Below, one piece after another: positions 1-5,105 of a stretch of 5,270 nt of DNA (position 1 is its first letter; each line of letters opens with the position of its first letter). The position numbers and the translations under genes were made by a program. This DNA comes from Selenomonadaceae bacterium (GTDB lineage Bacteria; Bacillota; Negativicutes; Selenomonadales; Selenomonadaceae). Where the stretch lies: NCBI GenBank assembly GCA_017390245.1, contig JAFPCE010000030.1, positions 1 through 5,270 of the forward strand. Direction: 5' to 3'. Under the pieces are notes generated by a model. It was not told where the DNA came from. It saw nothing but the letters and a program-made list of their open reading frames with translations, and did not search any database.

Positions 1-1
1 G

Positions 2-112
2 GGCATCAGCCTGCGCATGGAGGCAAAGGAATCCCTGTGGATACCAGCCAGCAAAATTGGCACCAAATTTAAATATGCCGCAGCATCAGATAAGCAGGAG
101 GAAACAAAATGA
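2..112 (+). CDS. DUF881 (YlxW-like) protein, 3' end only
   Basis: Partial gene: the last 36 codons and the TGA stop are present, and the 5' part lies outside the window. The readable tail runs from GISLRMEAKESLWIP to a charged end, EETK. The pattern of a short strand, then 'IP', then a lysine-rich 'KFKYA' segment before a polar tail, resembles the C-terminus of DUF881 proteins. These are membrane-anchored extracytoplasmic proteins encoded beside sbp and ftsZ in Bacillota and Actinomycetota, with poorly defined molecular function. The stop codon overlaps the sbp start (ATGA, 109-112), so the two genes are probably translationally coupled. The assignment rests on a short tail plus gene order. 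Frame 1 closes at 70-72, which leaves this as the frame that ends exactly at sbp. Confidence 0.7.
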   Translation, partial: GISLRMEAKESLWIPASKIGTKFKYAAASDKQEETK

Positions 113-441
113 TTTTAGCAATAATCGGACTTATCCTGGGCATCATCCTGGGTTTCCTCTTTCCCTGGAGCATACCAGTAGCTTACTCCAAGCTGTTTTC
201 CATAGCACTTATGGCATCGCTGGATTCAGTTTTCGGCGGCCTCAGAGCGGCAGGAGATGGCAACTTTGATGACAAGATATTTATCTCAGGTTTTTTCTCC
301 AACGCACTTTTAGCAGCATTTCTGGTATATATCGGCGACCACATGGGCATCGACCTTTATTATGTTGCCCTGCTGGCACTGGGCCTGCGTATATTTAACA
401 ATCTGGGACGCATCCGCCAGCATCTTCTGAAAAAGCACTAA
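109..441 (+). CDS. sbp: Small basic protein Sbp (DUF1290, YlxX-like)
   Basis: A 110-residue integral membrane protein matching the Sbp/DUF1290 family in length and layout. There is a glycine-rich N-terminal helix (about residues 2-22), then 'IPVAYSKLFSIALMASLDS' (about 23-44). The family-typical GG-R loop at 'FGGLRA' and 'DDKIFISGFFSN' follow, then two further hydrophobic segments (about 62-80 and 83-99) and a basic end, RIRQHLLKKH. Family knowledge: Sbp genes sit next to ftsA/ftsZ in many Bacillota, and the biochemical role is unsettled, so a part in division is inferred from context. The start is supported by AGGAGG at 96-101 with a 7-nt spacer and by the ATGA overlap with the upstream DUF881 gene. 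ftsA is not in the window and may lie upstream. Confidence 0.9.
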   Translation: MILAIIGLILGIILGFLFPWSIPVAYSKLFSIALMASLDSVFGGLRAAGDGNFDDKIFISGFFSNALLAAFLVYIGDHMGIDLYYVALLALGLRIFNNLGRIRQHLLKKH

Positions 442-476
442 TTGCCTATGGAAAAATTTAATGTTTAATGTTATAA

Positions 477-506
477 TTGACAATTGTATAGGTGTATTTT
501 TACAAA
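477..506 (+). promoter_or_regulatory. Probable sigma-A type promoter for ftsZ
   Basis: A consensus -35 box TTGACA (477-482) is followed after 18 nt by TACAAA (501-506), a 4/6 match to TATAAT. The region is very AT-rich (442-548 is about 21 % GC). A tandem heptamer TTTAATG-TTTAATG (457-470) sits just upstream, where an UP element would lie. Transcription from here would give ftsZ a leader of roughly 50 nt. No terminator-like hairpin is visible after sbp, so read-through from the upstream operon probably adds to expression. The -35 is convincing and the -10 is only fair. Confidence 0.5.
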
Positions 507-550
507 ATCAACAAAGTAAAATATTAAAATATGTGAAAATAAACAGGCAT

Positions 551-556
551 GGAGGT
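551..556 (+). promoter_or_regulatory. ftsZ ribosome binding site that decides the start
   Basis: GGAGGT lies 7 nt upstream of GTG 564. The in-frame ATG at 549 overlaps this Shine-Dalgarno sequence (ATGGAGGT) and has no ribosome binding site of its own, since the sequence before it is AT-rich and purine-poor in the right place. Initiation at the GTG is therefore strongly preferred. Confidence 0.85.
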
Positions 557-563
557 TTTTCGT

Positions 564-1730
564 GTGGGAATAGAATTTGCAGGCTTAGATAATGATTTAG
601 ATGCTAAAATTAAGGTTGTAGGCGTAGGCGGTGGCGGCAATAACGCTATCAACTGCATGGTTTCAGCTGGTGTCAAGGGCGTAGAATTTATCGCTATCAA
701 CACTGATGCCCAGGCGTTAGTGAACTCCTTAGCAACTACCCGTATTCAGATTGGCAGTAAGGCAACCAGAGGCCTGGGTGCAGGTGCCCGTCCAGAGGTA
801 GGCGAAAAGGCTGCTGAGGAAAACAGAGACGAGATTAAGGAAGCTCTGAAGGATGCAGATATGGTATTTATCGCAGCTGGCATGGGTGGCGGTACTGGTA
901 CAGGTGCAGCTCCTATCGTAGCAGAGTGTGCCAGAGAGATGAATGCTCTCACTGTTGGTGTAGTAACCCGCCCATTTACCTTTGAGGGCCGTATGCGCCA
1001 GAAGAGAGCTGAGCAGGGCATAGCTAACCTGAGCCAGAGAGTTGATACCATTATCACTATTCCAAACGAGAAGCTTTTACAGATAATCGAGCGCAATACC
1101 TCCTTTGAGGATGCCTTTAAGATTGCAGATGATGTACTGCGCCAGGGCGTGCAGAGCATTTCTGACCTCATTAATGTACCAGGCTTCGTTAACCTGGACT
1201 TTGCTGATGTACAGTCCATTATGAGCAACGCCGGCCCAGCATTAATGGGTATCGGTGAAGCATCCGGTGACGGTGCGCCACTGGCAGCTGTCCGTGCTGC
1301 TGTTGAGTCTCCATTACTGGAGGTATCTGTACAGGGTGCCCGGGGCGTTATCATGAACTTCACTGCAGCTCAGGGCCGTCTGGGTATGGCAGAGCTCAAT
1401 GAAGCAAGTGCTGCCATCACTGAAGCAGCCCACAAGGATGCTAATGTTATCTGGGGTGTAGCAACTGATGATTCCTTAGGTGACAAGGTAAAGGTTACTG
1501 TTATCGCTACTGACTTTGAAGGCCATGACCAGGCTGCCCAGCAGCCAGCAGGCAATGGCTTCGGCGCTAATGTACAGCAGAGCACTGGCTTTGCCCAGAA
1601 CACTGGCATGCGCACACCTACCTTTAACAATGCCTTGCAGAACAACACCGATATGGGAACACCAAAGACGGATTTCTTTACTGTTAACAATATTGACATT
1701 CCTGAATGGATGCGCAAGAGCAACAAATAA
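564..1730 (+). CDS. ftsZ: Cell division GTPase FtsZ
   Basis: Tubulin homologue that binds GTP, polymerises into the Z ring at midcell and organises septal wall synthesis. From GTG 564 it is 388 residues, a normal FtsZ length. Visible elements: a short N-terminal tail; the nucleotide-binding start 'KVVGVGGGGNNAIN' (about 17-30); the tubulin signature GMGGGTGTGAAP (106-117); the conserved core 'VLRQGVQSISDLI' (191-203); and the T7 synergy loop NLDFADV (210-216) with N210, D212 and D215 for hydrolysis in the neighbouring subunit. The C-terminal GTPase-activating domain follows ('SPLLE', 'DDSLGDKVKVTVIAT'), then a Gln/Asn-rich linker (about 322-372) and a C-terminal peptide IDIPEWMRKSNK, the usual docking site for FtsA, SepF or ZapA-type partners. 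The usual 'NITGG' stretch reads NFTAA (265-269). A GTG start is chosen because the upstream ATG 549 overlaps the Shine-Dalgarno site. A perfect hairpin follows the stop by 12 nt. Confidence 0.98.
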   Translation: MGIEFAGLDNDLDAKIKVVGVGGGGNNAINCMVSAGVKGVEFIAINTDAQALVNSLATTRIQIGSKATRGLGAGARPEVGEKAAEENRDEIKEALKDADMVFIAAGMGGGTGTGAAPIVAECAREMNALTVGVVTRPFTFEGRMRQKRAEQGIANLSQRVDTIITIPNEKLLQIIERNTSFEDAFKIADDVLRQGVQSISDLINVPGFVNLDFADVQSIMSNAGPALMGIGEASGDGAPLAAVRAAVESPLLEVSVQGARGVIMNFTAAQGRLGMAELNEASAAITEAAHKDANVIWGVATDDSLGDKVKVTVIATDFEGHDQAAQQPAGNGFGANVQQSTGFAQNTGMRTPTFNNALQNNTDMGTPKTDFFTVNNIDIPEWMRKSNK

Positions 1731-1742
1731 GACTTGGATTAC

Positions 1743-1772
1743 AATGTCCTGCAGGAAAACCTGCAGGACATT
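1743..1772 (+). terminator. Perfect hairpin after ftsZ, possible weak terminator or attenuator
   Basis: The arms at 1743-1755 (AATGTCCTGCAGG) and 1760-1772 (CCTGCAGGACATT) are exact reverse complements around an AAAA loop, giving a 13-bp stem. It begins 12 nt after the ftsZ stop and is followed by TATATTAT, a broken rather than continuous T-run. It could act as a leaky Rho-independent terminator that lowers expression of the next gene, or as a 3' stabiliser or processing site for ftsZ mRNA. The stem ends 8 nt before the Shine-Dalgarno of the next gene. The structure is certain from the sequence and the function is inferred. Confidence 0.6.
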
Positions 1773-1790
1773 TATATTATGGAGGAAAAT

Positions 1791-2819
1791 ATGAGAAGAT
1801 ATACAGTTCTTTTGCTTATATCCTTCTTTTTAATAGTAGCAGTATTTTCCATGGGGCTGTATATATCCGGCCGGGACAGCCACAGAGACAGCAGTGGCAG
1901 GCTTTTAAGTGAGATAACGGTATATACCACTCTGCCTACAGAGAACATTGTTTATCTGGCTACAGCCTACGAAAAGGAATACCGGGTGAGAGTGAACTTT
2001 GTGCCACTTTCTGAGCAGGAGCTGGAGGAGAAAATCCAGGAAACAGGCCATGCAGATATGGTGCTGGCTGACAGCAAGCTCCTGAAAAGAGCAGCAGGCA
2101 AGGGATACCTGGTGCCATATTCCTCAGAGTATACAGATACAGTGGGGAAGGACTTCAAGAATATTGATGATTACTGGATTGGTGTATGGTACGATCCAGT
2201 GGTTTTTTGTGTCAATAAGGATTACCTGAAGTTAAACGATGTGCCCCTGTCCTGGCAGGATCTGGGCAGCAATACCAAGGCCCGCATCGGCATCACTGAC
2301 TTTTTAGCAGCAGATAACGCTGCCAATATTTACTTTTTCCTGGTGGCAGAAATGGGAGAAACCAGGGCTATGAATCTGATGCAGCGGATGCATCCCCATG
2401 TAGTCCAGTATTCCAAGTACCTGTCAACGCCAGTACGCATGGCAGGCATGAATGAGGTGGACGTAGCCATAGCGGTGCAGAGCGAAGCACTGCGCTACGT
2501 AGCTGAGGGCTATCCTATCAAGCTGGTACAGCCACAGGAAGGCACAGCCTATACATTAACAGGTGCAGGCATCCTGCTGAAGGCACCTCAGAGCAAGCTG
2601 GCTCAGGACTTTCTGGACTGGCTGCTGACAGATGAGGCCCAGCTGGTACTGCGCAGCAACAATTTTTACTTTGTGCCAGCCAATCCCGCAACCCTGGCAG
2701 GCAAAACCCTGATGGATAGAAATATCACCGTTTTCAAGCAAAGCGTAGATTATACACCAGAGAAAAGAAGCAGTCTGCTGGATAACTGGGTGAAAAATGT
2801 GAGACTTAGGGATAACTAA
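1791..2819 (+). CDS. Extracellular substrate-binding protein, Fe(III)/polyamine-type ABC family
   Basis: 342 residues from ATG 1791, chosen because GGAGGA (1781-1786) precedes it by 4 nt; the in-frame ATG at 1734 would place the 1743-1772 hairpin inside the coding region and has no ribosome binding site. One hydrophobic N-terminal segment (about 5-25) is followed by a polar linker. A type-2 periplasmic-binding fold then begins with 'EITVYTTLPTENIVYLATAYEKEY' features (about 41-64), the usual first strand and helix of iron/thiamine/spermidine binding proteins. 'DMVLAD' (89-94) and 'YWIGVWYDPVVFCVNKDYL' (128-146) match the hinge and ligand-cleft region of the Fe(III)-type proteins; 'DVAIAVQSEA' and 'GAGILLKAPQSKLAQDFLDWLL' match the C-terminal lobe. 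There is no lipobox cysteine, so it may be secreted or held by an uncleaved signal anchor. No permease or ATPase gene accompanies it. The ligand cannot be read from the sequence; iron is only the family's most common case. Confidence 0.85.
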   Translation: MRRYTVLLLISFFLIVAVFSMGLYISGRDSHRDSSGRLLSEITVYTTLPTENIVYLATAYEKEYRVRVNFVPLSEQELEEKIQETGHADMVLADSKLLKRAAGKGYLVPYSSEYTDTVGKDFKNIDDYWIGVWYDPVVFCVNKDYLKLNDVPLSWQDLGSNTKARIGITDFLAADNAANIYFFLVAEMGETRAMNLMQRMHPHVVQYSKYLSTPVRMAGMNEVDVAIAVQSEALRYVAEGYPIKLVQPQEGTAYTLTGAGILLKAPQSKLAQDFLDWLLTDEAQLVLRSNNFYFVPANPATLAGKTLMDRNITVFKQSVDYTPEKRSSLLDNWVKNVRLRDN

Positions 2820-2924
2820 ATATCATGGCAATTAGTTCAAGTTATACATGATAATTTGCTAATGTCATGGTATTCAGCTAAATATCGTGATAATAATTCG
2901 TCAATATAATGACAATTTGCTAAT
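2816..2924. repeat. Two imperfect direct repeats of about 48 bp in the rimO upstream spacer
   Basis: Copy A (2816-2863) and copy B (2878-2924) both begin CTAAATATC and end ATGAYAATTTGCTAAT. By hand alignment with one gap they share about 35 of 48 positions, with the identity concentrated at the two ends. The offset is 62 nt. Finer sub-units starting at TGR-type anchors (2825, 2848, 2867, 2887, 2909) recur every 19-23 nt, roughly two helical turns. Copy A starts at the stop codon of the substrate-binding protein gene. Role unknown: binding-site array, structured leader, or decayed duplication. Confidence 0.55.
2905..2910 (+). promoter_or_regulatory. Candidate -10 box for rimO
   Basis: An exact TATAAT lies 71 nt before the rimO start, in the 2820-2981 spacer (about 26 % GC up to the ribosome binding site). 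No good -35 box lies 16-18 nt upstream (the sequence there is around AATATCGT), so the promoter would depend on an activator, on the AT-rich context, or be spurious. An alternative pair, TTAATA (2935-2940) and TAAAAT (2958-2963) with 17-nt spacing, would start transcription inside the ribosome binding site and is less likely. Confidence 0.35.
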
Positions 2925-2981
2925 AAAAGAGCAATTAATAATACAGAGTGTTATGTGTAAAATATACAAGGAGGACCAATT

Positions 2982-4313
2982 TTGAAGGCAGGTTTTATCA
3001 GTCTTGGCTGCAACAAGAATTTAGTAGATACAGAAGTAATGCTGGGTATCATCAAGGACAATGGCATTGAGATTGTCAATGATCCAGCTCAGGCAGATAT
3101 ATTAATTGTCAATACCTGTGCTTTTATCCAGTCTGCCAAGGAAGAGGCCATTGATACTATTCTTTCTATGGCGGAGTACAAAAAGCTAGGACAGGGCCAT
3201 TGCAAATCTCTGATTATTGCCGGCTGTCTGGGGCAGCGCTACAAGCAGGAGCTGTTAGACAGTCTGCCAGAGGCTGACGGCATCGTAGGCACTGGCTGCT
3301 GGGACCGCATCATGGAGGCTATCAGAGAGACACTGGCAGGTAACAGAGTGGTTATAGCTGACAGAAACGACATCATTTATGATGCAGCTGTACCACGGAT
3401 ACCAACTACACCAGACTATACAGCCTATGTGAAAATCGCTGAGGGCTGTAACAACCGCTGTGCTTTCTGTGCTATTCCGCTGATTCGGGGACAGTACAGA
3501 AGCCGCCAGCTGGAGGATATTGTAGCAGAGGTAAAGAACCTCACAGCCAAGGGTGTTAAGGAAATAGTGCTTATCGCCCAGGATACCACCAACTACGGCC
3601 ATGACATCTATGGCAAGCCAAGCCTGGCAAAATTGATGAAGGAGCTGTGCAAAATCCAGGAGATTAAGTGGCTGCGGACCTTGTACTGCTATCCACGTTT
3701 CTTCACTGATGAGCTTATTGATGTATTTGCCCAGGAAGAAAAGGTCGTTAAATACGTAGACATACCGCTGCAGCACGCCAGCAATGCAGTTCTTCGCAGC
3801 ATGCACCGGCCAGATACCAAGGAAAAGATAACAGAGCTTTTAGCTAAGCTGAGAGACCGCATCCCAGGTGTGGTTATCCGCTCCACCTTTATCGTTGGCT
3901 TCCCAGGGGAGACTGAGGAGCAGTATCAGGAGCTGAAGGACTTTTTGCAGCAGCAGCGCTTTGACCATGCAGGCATCTTCGCCTATTCCAGGGAAGAGGA
4001 CACGCCAGCCTATAGCATGGAAAACCAGGTAGCAGAAGAGGTTAAACAGAACCGCTATCATGACCTGAAGGCACTGCAGAGCATGATTTCCCAGGAAAAT
4101 AACGAGGCACTGGAGGGAGAGATTCTGGAGGTGCTGGTAGAGGGACACACAGAGGATGGCATGCCATACGGCAGAAGCTACCGCCAGGCAGACGATGTAG
4201 ACGATAATGTGTACATTGAGGGCGATACCACCAGCCAGGTGGGAGATTTGGTAAAGGTAAGAATCCTCCAGGGCTTTACAGAGGACCTTGTAGGAGAGCT
4301 GGCAGAGGATTAA
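2982..4313 (+). CDS. rimO: Ribosomal protein S12 methylthiotransferase RimO
   Basis: Radical-SAM enzyme that adds a methylthio group to the beta carbon of a conserved aspartate in ribosomal protein S12, using two [4Fe-4S] clusters. 443 residues, a normal length. The N-terminal UPF0004/MTTase domain carries the three cluster cysteines C10 (SLGCNKNLVDTE), C46 (NTCAF) and C82 (GCLGQRY). The radical-SAM core has CxxxCxxC at C156, C160 and C163 (EGCNNRCAFC), then 'IPLIRG' and 'RSR'. A C-terminal TRAM domain occupies roughly the last 65 residues. 'SLGCxKNLVDTE' and 'IPLIRGxYRSR' favour RimO over the tRNA enzyme MiaB. The start is TTG at 2982: AAGGAGG (2968-2974) sits 7 nt upstream, and the protein begins MKAGFISLGC exactly where RimO proteins start. 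It stands apart from the upstream gene by 162 nt, so it probably has its own promoter. Confidence 0.96.
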   Translation: MKAGFISLGCNKNLVDTEVMLGIIKDNGIEIVNDPAQADILIVNTCAFIQSAKEEAIDTILSMAEYKKLGQGHCKSLIIAGCLGQRYKQELLDSLPEADGIVGTGCWDRIMEAIRETLAGNRVVIADRNDIIYDAAVPRIPTTPDYTAYVKIAEGCNNRCAFCAIPLIRGQYRSRQLEDIVAEVKNLTAKGVKEIVLIAQDTTNYGHDIYGKPSLAKLMKELCKIQEIKWLRTLYCYPRFFTDELIDVFAQEEKVVKYVDIPLQHASNAVLRSMHRPDTKEKITELLAKLRDRIPGVVIRSTFIVGFPGETEEQYQELKDFLQQQRFDHAGIFAYSREEDTPAYSMENQVAEEVKQNRYHDLKALQSMISQENNEALEGEILEVLVEGHTEDGMPYGRSYRQADDVDDNVYIEGDTTSQVGDLVKVRILQGFTEDLVGELAED

Positions 4314-4449
4314 GCTGAGCAGAAATGGCTTGCCACAGGATAGCCTGAACTTTACCTGGCTTATGGCAGGATGAATAATAATTTGCCTTGGCCTGACTGG
4401 CAGCGGCTTGTACGCAAATGCTATTGTGAGGCTAACAGGAGATAGTATT
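4314..4449. other. rimO-pncC spacer with coding-like base composition
   Basis: 136 nt without a recognised gene. By my count it is about 47 % GC, close to the flanking genes and about twice the other three spacers in the window (21-26 %). The frame leading into pncC is open from 4375 onward. It holds an imperfect repeat (TGGCTT-N4-CAGGAT at 4326-4341 and 4357-4372) and a 24-codon ORF at 4371-4445. I recognise no protein fragment in any forward frame. Since many Bacillota carry pgsA between rimO and cinA, this may be the scar of a lost gene, but that is inference. Confidence 0.4.
4437..4441 (+). promoter_or_regulatory. pncC ribosome binding site that decides the start
   Basis: AGGAG lies 8 nt upstream of ATG 4450. 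The earlier in-frame ATG at 4408 has no purine-rich sequence at the right distance, so 4450 is preferred. The stop codon of a 24-codon ORF (TAG 4443-4445) lies between this site and the pncC start. Confidence 0.75.
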
Positions 4450-5004
4450 ATGGAAAATGAAAATGCAGATAATGCAGCAGAAATCATGAATATGCCCAAG
4501 GAGGAGCTGGCAGGCAAAGCCCTTTTATCTAAGGAATACACCATAGCCTGTGCTGAGTCCTGTACTGGCGGCCTTTTAACCAGCCGTCTCACAGACATAG
4601 CAGGCAGCTCTGCCTACGTAATGGGATCAATTGTATCCTATGATAATGCGGTGAAAATGAACCAGGTGGGAGTTTTGCCAAGAACCCTGGAGGTAAAGGG
4701 CGCAGTGAGCCCTGAGACAGCTGCCGAAATGGCTGCAGGCGTCAGAAAAAAGCTGAAAACCAATATCGGTGTTGGCATCACCGGCATAGCAGGTCCAGGA
4801 GGCGGTACAGCTGCTAAGCCAGTAGGGCTGGTGTACATCGCTGTGGCAGGACCAAGAGGCACTATGGTAAAGCGCAATCAGTTTACCACCAGCCAGACAG
4901 GCAATGCTGGCAGGAAGGACATCAAATGGCAGACCTCAGAAAAGGCCTTGGAGATGCTGCTGGATTATTTGCAATTTGAGTCCAAAGAGCTTATTATTGA
5001 CTAG
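4450..5004 (+). CDS. pncC: Nicotinamide-nucleotide amidohydrolase PncC (CinA C-terminal domain)
   Basis: Cytoplasmic enzyme of the CinA C-terminal family. It deamidates nicotinamide mononucleotide (for example from NAD-dependent DNA ligase) to nicotinate mononucleotide and feeds NAD resynthesis. 184 residues from ATG 4450. Motifs: AESCTGG (35-41) with nucleophile S37; 'TDIAGSSAYVMGSIVSYDN' (48-66) with K69 placed 32 residues after the serine, the spacing of the Ser-Lys pair in E. coli PncC as I recall it; TGIAGPGGG (111-119); and KPVGLVYIA (123-131). A polar N-terminal extension of about 8 residues and a short acidic/hydrophobic tail (SKELIID) exceed the E. coli form. The N-terminal MoaB-like (COG1058) domain found in full CinA is absent, and the sequence upstream to 4314 does not encode it. 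AGGAG at 4437-4441 supports this start. Probably cotranscribed with rimO, as no terminator is seen between them. Confidence 0.92.
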   Translation: MENENADNAAEIMNMPKEELAGKALLSKEYTIACAESCTGGLLTSRLTDIAGSSAYVMGSIVSYDNAVKMNQVGVLPRTLEVKGAVSPETAAEMAAGVRKKLKTNIGVGITGIAGPGGGTAAKPVGLVYIAVAGPRGTMVKRNQFTTSQTGNAGRKDIKWQTSEKALEMLLDYLQFESKELIID

Positions 5005-5019
5005 TATGGCAAAATAACA

Positions 5020-5037
5020 GAAATTCAGCTGAATTTC
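5020..5037. promoter_or_regulatory. Perfect 18-bp palindrome, candidate operator
   Basis: GAAATTCAGCTGAATTTC is its own exact reverse complement, 15 nt after the pncC stop and 68 nt before the next start codon. As RNA it could form a 7-bp, AT-rich stem with an AGCT loop, but no T-run follows, so it is a poor terminator. Its place in the AT-rich leader of the next gene fits a dimeric regulator's operator. A second, looser inverted pair, ATGTAT (5038-5043) and ATACAT (5055-5060), follows at once and brackets a TATAAA (5050-5055) that might serve as a -10. I see no matching -35. Confidence 0.4.
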
Positions 5038-5105
5038 ATGTATATAGCTTATAAATACATATAAGTAACGTAGCAAATAGCAAATTAAAAGTTGGGGGAA
5101 ATACA

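Noticed and set aside
57..269. 70-codon + strand ORF overlapping the DUF881 tail and sbp
   Set aside because: Out of frame with both recognised genes, and its Shine-Dalgarno context and composition are poor.
746..1363. Long minus-strand ORF (205 codons) inside ftsZ
   Set aside because: Antisense shadow of ftsZ. It is Ser/Ala/Pro-rich with no recognisable domain, and the + strand protein is unmistakable.
1734..1790. Extended N-terminus of the substrate-binding protein from ATG 1734
   Set aside because: It would translate through the perfect hairpin, lacks a ribosome binding site, and pushes the signal segment away from the N-terminus. ATG 1791 has GGAGGA upstream.
2885..2910. Possible Fur box (TGATAATAATT) near the iron-type binding protein gene
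   Set aside because: Only one half resembles the Fur consensus and the inverted half is missing. It lies downstream of the binding protein gene, in front of rimO, in AT-rich DNA where such matches are common.
4408..4449. Extended N-terminus of PncC from ATG 4408
   Set aside because: No Shine-Dalgarno at 4408, whereas ATG 4450 has AGGAG with 8-nt spacing. The extra 14 residues have no counterpart in known PncC.
3840..4598. 252-codon minus-strand ORF spanning the end of rimO, the spacer and the start of pncC
   Set aside because: It overlaps two well-identified + strand genes and has a Leu/Ser-rich composition typical of reverse-frame translation. It resembles no family I recognise.
4997..5025. 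TTGACT at the end of pncC as a -35 box for the last gene
   Set aside because: No -10-like hexamer lies 16-18 nt downstream (the sequence there is GAAATT, part of the palindrome).
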